From NCBI GenBank assembly GCA_937967775.1, contig CALCJH010000400.1, forward strand, positions 1 through 6,111: a stretch of 6,111 nt of DNA, in the 5' to 3' direction. This document shows, piece after piece, positions 1 to 5,820 of this stretch (position 1 is the stretch's first letter; every line of letters starts with the position of its first letter). The stretch comes from an uncultured bacterium (GTDB taxonomy: Bacteria > Armatimonadota > UBA5829 > DSUL01). The notes beneath the pieces were generated by a model. It had not been told where the DNA came from, did not search any database, and saw only the letters and a program-made list of their open reading frames with translations. The position numbers and the translations under genes were made by a program.

Positions 1-1
1 G

Positions 2-394
2 TCGGCCTACCGCGCCAGCGAGAATCTGCTCGCCCCGCTGAAAAAAGGCGGGAAGCTGGACATTGACGGCATCTTCTGCCCGAACGAGTCCACCACGTTT
101 GGAATGCTTCGGGCATTGCAGGACTCGAAGCTCGCCGGAACGGTCCGGTTCATCGGTTTCGATTCTTCGGAGAAGCTTGTCCAGGCCCTCTCAGCAGGAG
201 AGATTGACGCGCTGGTTCTGCAGGATCCCTTCAAGATGGGTTATCTCGGCGTGAAGACTCTGGTGGACCACCTGAACGGGAAAGAAGTTCCCCGCCGGGT
301 TGACACTGGGGTGACGCTGGTCACCCGCCAGAACGCGCAGCAGCCTGAGATCCAGCAACTGCTGAAGCCCGATCTGGACCAGTGGCTGAAGTAG
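2..394 (+). CDS. Sugar ABC transporter substrate-binding protein, RbsB-like (C-terminal part)
   Basis: This is the C-terminal 130 residues of a periplasmic sugar-binding protein of the ribose/galactose class (Peripla_BP_4 type fold). Such proteins capture a sugar outside the inner membrane and deliver it to the permease. The reading frame is open from base 2 to the TAG at 392-394. The N-terminal lobe and signal peptide lie outside the window. Visible family marks are CPNEST (fragment residues 26-31), GFDSSEKLVQAL (52-63), the AGEIDALVLQDPFKMGYLGV stretch (65-84), and DTGVTLVT (101-108). The last motifs belong to the hinge and second lobe; the Asn, Asp and Gln in NES, FDSS and LQDP are in places that usually contact sugar. 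The permease gene follows after 31 bases, which supports one operon. The substrate cannot be told from this part. Confidence 0.9.
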   Translation, partial: SAYRASENLLAPLKKGGKLDIDGIFCPNESTTFGMLRALQDSKLAGTVRFIGFDSSEKLVQALSAGEIDALVLQDPFKMGYLGVKTLVDHLNGKEVPRRVDTGVTLVTRQNAQQPEIQQLLKPDLDQWLK

Positions 395-411
395 CACTCC
401 CGTCATTGTCT

Positions 412-419
412 GGAAAGAG
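412..419 (+). promoter_or_regulatory. Ribosome binding site of the ABC permease
   Basis: The purine run GGAAAGAG lies 6 bases before the GTG at 426. It settles the non-ATG start of the permease, because no in-frame ATG lies nearby and the next residues begin the expected N-terminal hydrophobic segment. Confidence 0.6.
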
Positions 420-425
420 TTTGCG

Positions 426-1382
426 GTGAAAGGCCTTGGGTTGGGGTGGCTGGGACCTGTCGCCGGGCTTGCGGGCGTATATCTGCTGTTCGCCCTTATC
501 GGCCCGGAGTCGTTTCACTCCGCGCGCAACGTGGAGCAGATCCTCCGGCAGACCGCCATTGTCGGGGTGGCCACGCTGGGGATGACGCTGGTGATCATCT
601 CGGGTGGTATTGACCTCTCAGTAGGGTCTGTCATCGCGCTTACCACGGTGATTGTGGCGGCTATGCTGGGGAGGGATGCTCCTCCGGCTGCGGCGGCTGC
701 TGTTGGCATTGTGGCGGCATCGCTCTGCGGCCTGCTGAACGGAGTCCTCATCGCTCGACTGCGTGTGGTGCCGTTCATTGTGACGCTAGGCACCCTGCTT
801 GTCGTGCGCGGCGCTGCCAAGGGGCTTGCAGGGGAGCAGAAAATAGATGCTCCTCTCACCTGGCTGGCCGATCTGCTGGCCGCGCTGCGGCCTGAGCAGA
901 AGTGGATGCTGGTTCCGGCCGGCGTCTGGCTGATGTTGGCGCTGGCGCTCATGGTCTCCATGCTCCTCCGCCGGACCCGGCTGGGCCGGCACATCTTCGC
1001 CGTGGGCTCCAACGAGCAGGCTGCTCACCTTAGCGGCGTACCGGTGGGGAGGGTGAAGGTAGCTGTCTATACACTTGCGGCGGTATTCGCGGGCGCGGCG
1101 GGAGTGCTGCAGTTTTCCCGCCTGACAGTGGGGGATCCCACGGTGGCGATGGGGCTGGAGCTGGACGTCATCGCCGCGGTGGTTATCGGCGGAGGCAGCC
1201 TGTCGGGTGGGGAGGGCTCCGTTCTGGGAAGCATCGTGGGTGCTCTCATTATGACGGTCATCCGCAGCGGCTGTTCCCAGATGGGCCTACCCAACTGGGT
1301 TCAGGAGATCGTGACGGGCGGGATTATCGTCCTGGCAGTGGCGCTGGACCGCCTGCGTCAGAGGCGCCTGGTGCGGGCTTGA
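426..1382 (+). CDS. Sugar ABC transporter permease, RbsC-like
   Basis: This 318-residue inner-membrane protein is the channel subunit of a ribose/xylose/galactose-type ABC importer (BPD_transp_2 family). Its length is normal for RbsC. It is hydrophobic throughout, with a membrane segment near residues 8-26. The family hallmark TLGMTLVIISGGIDLSVGS is at 50-68, followed by PFIVTLGTLLVVRGAAKGLA (116-135). The cytoplasmic ATPase-contact loop GRHIFAVGSNEQAAHLSGV is at 187-205, and ELDVIAAVVIGGGSLSGGEG, also typical of this family, is at 245-264. The start is GTG, chosen for its ribosome binding site. It follows the binding-protein gene by 31 bases. No ATP-binding subunit lies next to it, so the ATPase should be upstream of the window. 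The downstream gene is on the opposite strand and its stop is 6 bases away, so this is the last gene of its operon. The sugar carried is not determined. Confidence 0.93.
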   Translation: MKGLGLGWLGPVAGLAGVYLLFALIGPESFHSARNVEQILRQTAIVGVATLGMTLVIISGGIDLSVGSVIALTTVIVAAMLGRDAPPAAAAAVGIVAASLCGLLNGVLIARLRVVPFIVTLGTLLVVRGAAKGLAGEQKIDAPLTWLADLLAALRPEQKWMLVPAGVWLMLALALMVSMLLRRTRLGRHIFAVGSNEQAAHLSGVPVGRVKVAVYTLAAVFAGAAGVLQFSRLTVGDPTVAMGLELDVIAAVVIGGGSLSGGEGSVLGSIVGALIMTVIRSGCSQMGLPNWVQEIVTGGIIVLAVALDRLRQRRLVRA

Positions 1383-1387
1383 CCCGC
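1373..1387. terminator. Short GC hairpin between convergent stop codons (weak candidate terminator)
   Basis: GCGGG (1373-1377) can pair with CCCGC (1383-1387) across a 5-base loop that contains the permease stop codon. Being an inverted repeat, it would form in transcripts from both directions. There is no T-run on either side, so it is not a classical Rho-independent terminator. It is only the best structure at this junction. Confidence 0.22.
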
Positions 1388-1388
1388 G

Positions 1389-2666
1389 TTAGCCACTCCC
1401 GGCTGCTTCTTCCAGGACTGCCAGCCGCTCAGAGCACTCGATCATTGACCTTACGGTGTGGTAGTTGATCTTCCACGCGTGCCCCAGATAATCCCAGATA
1501 ACGCGGTTGTCGGGCTCCAGCAGCGCATACCATTCTCCCACCCGGTGATTGATGACGTGGTCGAAGACGAACCGGTGCACATTGCGGTATGCTTCCCAGA
1601 AATGCAAGTCCCCGAAGCGCTGGACGCCGTCCAACATACCGACTAGCGTCTCCGCCTGTTGCCAGAACTCTTTGTTACGTTCTCGTGCAGGCCCCGCGTG
1701 CGGCCCTTCGCACCAGACGCCGCCGAGCTCCCGGTCTATGCCATATTCCATGCAGTGCTCGTAAAGGCGGCGGACTTTCGGATAGTAATCCGCCGGGTCA
1801 AGGCCTAGCACATCCACCGCCCACGTCGTCAGCCAACCCAGTTCCACGTTGTGCCCGTATGAAGTGTTGTCCAGAGGGCGTCCTTCCGGCTCGTCCACGT
1901 CGCGGTCCGATCCCCACACGTTCTTGAATATGATGGCCCGCAGAGGGTGGAAGTCCGGTGTGAACTGAGCCATCCCGATTCCGTGCTCCGGGTGAAGCAT
2001 CCGGGAATAGATGAGGTCCAGCACCTCCCTGGCGCGCCCGCGATGGATATGATGGCCGGAGGCGGCAAACAGATTGGTAAACGCCTCCATCAGGTGCATA
2101 TGAACGTCCAGCGATTTCCGGTCTCCACCGTAAACGCCCGGCGGTGTGTGGCGCCAGTCTTCTTCAAAGAACTCGTAGTAGCCCCCGTGTAGAACGTCCG
2201 CAGCGCGCGCCTGGAGCAGATCGAACGTCCGGCAAGCCCACTCCAGGGCTGCAGCATCCCCACAGGCCCGATGGAACTGCGCGAAGGCGTAAATGACGAA
2301 GCTGTGACCGTAGACGATCTTCTTGCGATTGAGCGGGGTCCCATCCCGCTGCGCGGTCCAGAACCAGCCGCCGTGCGTTTCATCCCAGAAGTGTCTGATG
2401 ACGAACTGCACTCCCTGACGGGCTCGTTCTAGAAAGGCTCCGTTGCCGTAGCCTCTCCTGTGAGCCAGGGAGTAGCTGAAGATCATCCTGGCCTGGCACA
2501 GCAGGGTCTTCACGGACTCGCCGGTGGGATTACCATTGCGGTCGAAGTAGGTGAGGAACCCGCCGCACTCCTCGTCCACGCCCCGCTTCAACCAGAAGGG
2601 AAGAAGCTCGTCTTCCAGGTGCGTGCGGACTTCCACAAGGTGCTGCCGGGTCTCTTCTGCCGTCAT
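1389..2666 (-). CDS. N-acylglucosamine 2-epimerase / cellobiose 2-epimerase family protein
   Basis: This cytoplasmic (alpha/alpha)6-barrel enzyme belongs to the AGE family, whose members epimerise or isomerise free sugars at C2 (N-acetylglucosamine/N-acetylmannosamine, cellobiose, or mannose/glucose/fructose). From the ATG at 2666 it has 425 residues, a usual length. In that numbering, R60 in QARMIFSYS matches the conserved substrate-anchoring Arg. DVHMHLMEAF (187-196) carries the conserved His pair. The general acid/base His and Glu are in YGHNVELGWL (H272, E275). FWQQAETLVGML (334-345) holds another conserved Glu (E339), and WKINYHTVRSM (398-408) holds the second catalytic His (H403). The frame stays open upstream to a GTG at 2732, but those 22 extra residues do not resemble the family start and overlap the opposing promoter. 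Neither start has a convincing Shine-Dalgarno. The gene stands alone, converging on the permease and diverging from the kinase operon. The motifs fit cellobiose 2-epimerase-like members at least as well as GlcNAc epimerase; the substrate is open. Confidence 0.9.
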   Translation of the reverse strand: MTAEETRQHLVEVRTHLEDELLPFWLKRGVDEECGGFLTYFDRNGNPTGESVKTLLCQARMIFSYSLAHRRGYGNGAFLERARQGVQFVIRHFWDETHGGWFWTAQRDGTPLNRKKIVYGHSFVIYAFAQFHRACGDAAALEWACRTFDLLQARAADVLHGGYYEFFEEDWRHTPPGVYGGDRKSLDVHMHLMEAFTNLFAASGHHIHRGRAREVLDLIYSRMLHPEHGIGMAQFTPDFHPLRAIIFKNVWGSDRDVDEPEGRPLDNTSYGHNVELGWLTTWAVDVLGLDPADYYPKVRRLYEHCMEYGIDRELGGVWCEGPHAGPARERNKEFWQQAETLVGMLDGVQRFGDLHFWEAYRNVHRFVFDHVINHRVGEWYALLEPDNRVIWDYLGHAWKINYHTVRSMIECSERLAVLEEAAGSG

Positions 2667-2698
2667 AGGAAGTGGGCTCCACTGGCGCGCCGTTATGG

Positions 2699-2728
2699 TT
2701 GATAGCTGGTGGCGGCCTCGACTATGAT
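2699..2728 (+). promoter_or_regulatory. Sigma-70 type promoter of the kinase operon
   Basis: TTGATA at 2699-2704 and TATGAT at 2723-2728 each match the -35 and -10 consensus at 5 of 6 positions, with an 18-base spacer. Transcription would begin near 2735, about 60 bases before the ATG at 2794. The site lies in the divergent intergenic region and faces the only gene block downstream. This is a match by eye. A minus-strand TATCAT (2729-2724) overlaps the -10 but has no good -35 partner. Confidence 0.6.
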
Positions 2729-2729
2729 A

Positions 2730-2747
2730 CACCGGCGCCTGCTGGTG
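2730..2747. promoter_or_regulatory. Inverted repeat over the predicted transcription start (operator or leader hairpin)
   Basis: CACCGGC (2730-2736) and GCTGGTG (2741-2747) form an inverted repeat around a GCCT centre, with one G-T wobble. The repeat begins one base after the -10 element and covers the predicted start near 2735. That is a typical place for a repressor operator. Read as RNA it would be a 7-pair hairpin with a 4-base loop, though a transcript starting at 2735 would lose most of the left arm, which favours the DNA-operator reading. Confidence 0.35.
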
Positions 2748-2793
2748 ACGCCGTGCTTCTTCGACGCTCTTTCGCGCTGGTTTTCTCAGGCTT

Positions 2794-4695
2794 ATGACCC
2801 ATCAGGAACTTGAATCTCTTCTGCAGGATATCCGCCGTACTCGCATCGCAGTCCTGGGCGACTACTGTCTGGACGTCTACTGGTTCATCAACATGTCCCG
2901 CAGCGAGCCGTCCGTCGAGACCGGGTTGGACACGCTGCCCGTCCAGTGGCAGCGATGCTCGCTGGGAGGGGCGGGCAATGTGGTGAGCAACCTGGTAGAC
3001 CTCGGATGCGGTCAGGTGGCCGCGTTCGGGGTGGTGGGGGAGGACCCGTGGGGTCACGAGATGCTGCGTCTGCTCCAGGAGAAAGGGGTAGACGTTGGGG
3101 GTCTGCTCACGGAGTCTGAGAGCTGGGCCACGTTGACCTACATCAAACCCCATATTGCAGATGCCGAGCAGCAACGCATAGATTTCGGCAATTTCAACTC
3201 TCTGCCGCCGGAGCGGAGCACCGAGTTGCTCACGAAGCTGGAGGCGCGCCTGGGGGAGTTCGATGTTGTCGTTGTGAACCAGCAGGTCTTGCAGGGGATT
3301 CACACGGAGGAGTTCCGCGGAGGCCTTCGCAGCCTCATCCGCCGCCATCCGGAAACGGTTTTCATTGTGGACAGCAGGCACTGGAGCTCCGAATACCCGG
3401 ACGCCATTTTGAAGGTCAATGACCGGGAAGCCGTTCGGCTATGCGGGCGCGATACGCCGGCGGGCGCGCTTGTTATCCGCGAAGACGTGCTTGCAGCGGC
3501 ATCGGAGTTGCATCAGAAGACAGGCAAGACCGTCTTCGTCACACGGGGAGAACGCGGATGCGTAGTCTGCCACTCAGGCGGCGTTGAGGAGATCCCCGGT
3601 ATTCAGGTCCTTTCCCGGACGGATCCTGTGGGCGCCGGGGACAGCTTCCTGGCAGGAGCGGCAGCTGGGCTGGCGGCGGGGCGTCCTCCAGGACAGGCGG
3701 CTTTGCTGGGCAACTTCGCGGCCTCGGTCACAGTGCGCAAACTCCGGCAAACGGGCACCGCTTCGCCTGCAGAGATTCTGGAGGTGGGGTCCGACCCGGA
3801 CTATGTCTACTTCCCGGAACTTGCCGAAGATATCCGTCGCGCGCGCTACCTTCCCGGGACAGAATTCGAAGTCGTGACGGGGATCCCGGAAGGATTCCAC
3901 CCGACTCATGCCATCTTTGACCATGACGGCACCATCTCCACCCTCCGGCAGGGGTGGGAAGAGATCATGGAGCCGATGATGGTGCGCGCGGTCCTCGGGC
4001 CGAGCTTCGAAGGCGCCGATGAGTCGCTATACCACCGCGTGGTGGACCGCGTGCGGGAGTTCATAGACAAGACCACGGGTGTGCAGACCATCACCCAGAT
4101 GCAGATGCTCATTGACATTGTCCGGGAGTTCGGATGCGTACCGGAGGAGGAGATTCTGGACGCGGCCGGCTACAAGGCGATTTACAACGAGGATCTGATG
4201 AAGATGGTCCGCGGCCGGGTGGCCAAACTCCAACGGGGCGAGCTGTCGGTGGAAGACGTTACTGTTAAGAACGCGCCAGCCTTTCTGGAGCGGCTGCATA
4301 CAGCAGGAGTCAAGCTGTACCTGGCCAGCGGCACGGACCAGCGCGACGTGGAGGAAGAGGCTTCGGCGCTGGGCTACGCGCATCTGTTTGAAGGCCGCAT
4401 CTACGGCAGCGTGGGTGATCCTGGGGCGGAGGCCAAGCGCCTGGTGCTGGAACGCATCATGCGGGACATTGAGGGCGCTCCACGTGCCGGACTGGTCACA
4501 TTCGGCGACGGCCCGGTAGAGATCCGTGAGACACGCAAGCGCGGAGGGCTGGCCGTTGGGGTGGCGAGCGACGAGGTGCGCCGCTACGGAGCGAATCTCT
4601 CGAAGCGCCCCAGACTGATCCGGGCAGGGGCCGACCTTGTCATTCCCGACTTCTCGCAGATGAACCTCCTGCTGCAGCTCGTGGGGGCCGGTTGA
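2794..4695 (+). CDS. Fusion of PfkB/HldE-like sugar kinase and HAD-superfamily phosphatase
   Basis: This 633-residue cytoplasmic protein has two catalytic domains. Residues about 15-330 are a ribokinase (PfkB) family domain closest in style to the heptose-7-phosphate kinase domain of HldE (RfaE). It shows an LGDYCLDVYW start (21-30), the sugar-binding CSLGGAGNVVSNLVDLG (55-71), GEDPWG (82-87), VTRGERG (249-255), and the anion hole and catalytic base DPVGAGDSF (277-285, base D283). After a linker of about 40 residues, residues about 370-625 form a HAD hydrolase. It has FDHDGT (nucleophile D376, acid/base D378), LYLASGTDQ (motif II, S512), AKRL (K548) and TFGDGPVE (D572, E576). The roughly 130 residues between motifs I and II form a cap of phosphoglycolate-phosphatase type, so this is not a GmhB-like domain. 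HldE would carry a nucleotidyltransferase here. Both active sites look intact, although motif IV has Glu where Asp is common. The ribosome binding site is weak (CAGG 3 bases before the ATG). The stop lies 1 base before the next start, suggesting coupled translation. The substrate is unknown; a sugar or sugar phosphate is inferred. Confidence 0.88.
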   Translation: MTHQELESLLQDIRRTRIAVLGDYCLDVYWFINMSRSEPSVETGLDTLPVQWQRCSLGGAGNVVSNLVDLGCGQVAAFGVVGEDPWGHEMLRLLQEKGVDVGGLLTESESWATLTYIKPHIADAEQQRIDFGNFNSLPPERSTELLTKLEARLGEFDVVVVNQQVLQGIHTEEFRGGLRSLIRRHPETVFIVDSRHWSSEYPDAILKVNDREAVRLCGRDTPAGALVIREDVLAAASELHQKTGKTVFVTRGERGCVVCHSGGVEEIPGIQVLSRTDPVGAGDSFLAGAAAGLAAGRPPGQAALLGNFAASVTVRKLRQTGTASPAEILEVGSDPDYVYFPELAEDIRRARYLPGTEFEVVTGIPEGFHPTHAIFDHDGTISTLRQGWEEIMEPMMVRAVLGPSFEGADESLYHRVVDRVREFIDKTTGVQTITQMQMLIDIVREFGCVPEEEILDAAGYKAIYNEDLMKMVRGRVAKLQRGELSVEDVTVKNAPAFLERLHTAGVKLYLASGTDQRDVEEEASALGYAHLFEGRIYGSVGDPGAEAKRLVLERIMRDIEGAPRAGLVTFGDGPVEIRETRKRGGLAVGVASDEVRRYGANLSKRPRLIRAGADLVIPDFSQMNLLLQLVGAG

Positions 4696-4696
4696 G

Positions 4697-5806
4697 ATGC
4701 GCCCTGAGCCTCTCGACCGCAGCCGCGTGCGCTTCCGTCCCCTGGCCGAGCGCGCGAACAAGGTCCAGATCGAGCGCGATGCCGTTCCTCTGGACGTCGA
4801 GCCAGAGAATCTGTCAGAGCTGGCATGGAAAGTGGTGCGGGAGACGGCCGCGCGGATTCTTGCCGCACGGGCAGAGGACCGGCCTGTCATGCTGGCGTTC
4901 GGTGCGCATAGCATAAAGAACGGCCTGGGCCCGCTCCTTGCGCACCTCATCCGGAAAGGGTGGGTCACCCACCTGGCCACTAACGGGGCGGCCATCATCC
5001 ACGACTGGGAGTTCGCTTATCAGGGGGCGTCCAGCGAGGACGTCCGCGGAGGTGTCGCCCGGGGCGAATTCGGCAACTGGCAGGAGACAGGCTTCTACAT
5101 CAACCTTGCCATCAACACGGGAGCGTGGCAGGGTAGGGGATATGGAGAGTCGGTCGGAGCCTTCATCAGCAACGAAGGGCTGGTGCTGCCTTCGGAAGAC
5201 CAACTCCATCGGGAGGTCCGGGAGTGCCTCTCCAGCGACCCGGCGCAAGCGGCTGCTGCGGCGGATTTGCTGGCCCTGATCCGCTGTTTCTCCCTGCCGC
5301 CTGGCGCGATGTCCGTGCCGCATCGCTGGAAGCGCTTCAGTCTGCAAGCAGCGGCTTTCGAACTGGGCGTACCTCTTACGGGGCATCCCATGTTTGGGCA
5401 CGACATCATCTACAACCATCCAATGAACTGCGGTGCTTGCATCGGGCGTGCGGCGCAGCGGGATTTTCTGACATTCGCGGGAGCGGTAAGCAGGCTTGAG
5501 GGAGGGGTATATCTCTCAATAGGATCGGCGGTCATGTCGCCGATGGTGTTCGAGAAATCTTTCTCAATGGCTCAGAACCTGGCCCTTCAGCGGGGCGAGC
5601 CCATCCGCAATCATTTTATCACCGTGGTGGACCTGGCGGAAAGCCGCTGGGACTGGAGCAAAGGCGAGCCACCGGAAAGCTCGCCGGACTACTACATCCG
5701 CTTCTGCAAGAGTTTCAGCCGGATGGGCGGCGAGCTTCGTTACGCCAGCGCCGACAATAGAGACTTCCTGCTGGCTCTCGCCGCCACGCTGGAAGGCCGG
5801 GCCTGA
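4697..5806 (+). CDS. Deoxyhypusine-synthase-like protein of unknown function
   Basis: This is a 369-residue soluble protein without signal peptide or membrane segments. I do not know a proven function. Its motif order resembles the deoxyhypusine synthase (DHS) superfamily, an NAD-binding Rossmann-like fold. MLAFGAHSIKNGLGPLLAHL (65-84) and THLATNGAAIIHDWE (91-105) line up in spacing with the DHS TSNLISSG and TTAGGVEEDL regions. GHDIIYNHPMNCGACIG (234-250) parallels the DHS segment with the catalytic His. GSAVMSPMVFEKSFSMAQNL (276-295) parallels the DHS segment ending in the active-site Lys, making K287 a candidate catalytic lysine. This comparison is from memory of the DHS sequence. Other marks are GASSEDV (110-116) and GEFGNWQETG (123-132). 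It begins 1 base after the kinase-phosphatase stop, with GGGGG at 4683-4687 as a possible ribosome binding site, so the two are probably translated together. No eIF5A-like substrate gene is visible, so true hypusine synthesis is unlikely. It may instead work on the product of its partner. Confidence 0.75.
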   Translation: MRPEPLDRSRVRFRPLAERANKVQIERDAVPLDVEPENLSELAWKVVRETAARILAARAEDRPVMLAFGAHSIKNGLGPLLAHLIRKGWVTHLATNGAAIIHDWEFAYQGASSEDVRGGVARGEFGNWQETGFYINLAINTGAWQGRGYGESVGAFISNEGLVLPSEDQLHREVRECLSSDPAQAAAAADLLALIRCFSLPPGAMSVPHRWKRFSLQAAAFELGVPLTGHPMFGHDIIYNHPMNCGACIGRAAQRDFLTFAGAVSRLEGGVYLSIGSAVMSPMVFEKSFSMAQNLALQRGEPIRNHFITVVDLAESRWDWSKGEPPESSPDYYIRFCKSFSRMGGELRYASADNRDFLLALAATLEGRA

Positions 5807-5807
5807 C

Positions 5808-5813
5808 GGTGGG
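5808..5813 (+). promoter_or_regulatory. Ribosome binding site of rtcB
   Basis: GGTGGG lies 7 bases before the ATG at 5821, between the preceding stop and rtcB. It supports the ATG over the in-frame GTG at 5809, which lies inside this purine-rich run and has only a distant GGAAGG (5791-5796) upstream. Confidence 0.45.
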
Positions 5814-5820
5814 CGCACCA

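Noticed and set aside
515..1012. Open frame of 165 codons on the minus strand inside the permease gene
   Set aside because: It has a biased Ser/Thr/Ala/Arg composition and no motif, and it lies wholly within a well-supported RbsC-like gene.
1589..1927. Open frame of 112 codons on the plus strand inside the epimerase gene
   Set aside because: It lies antisense to a gene with all its catalytic residues, and its own translation is Pro/Arg-rich with no family signature.
2667..2732. Longer epimerase start at the GTG ending at 2732, adding 22 residues
   Set aside because: The extra residues are low in family similarity and overlap the promoter of the opposing operon. The ATG at 2666 gives a normal family N-terminus (MTAEETRQHLVEV).
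2747..2752. Minus-strand promoter for the epimerase using TATCAT (2729-2724) as the -10
   Set aside because: The bases at -35 distance (GGCGTC, or neighbouring registers) do not resemble TTGACA. The -10 match comes mostly from overlap with the opposing TATGAT.
4027..4998. Open frame of 323 codons on the minus strand across the kinase-phosphatase / DHS-like junction
   Set aside because: It is antisense to two genes with clear family motifs. Its protein is Arg/Ser/Ala-rich with no recognisable domain, as expected from a GC-rich reverse strand.
5809..5820. In-frame GTG at 5809 as an alternative rtcB start
   Set aside because: It would add only four residues and overlap the likely ribosome binding site. 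The ATG at 5821 has better spacing.
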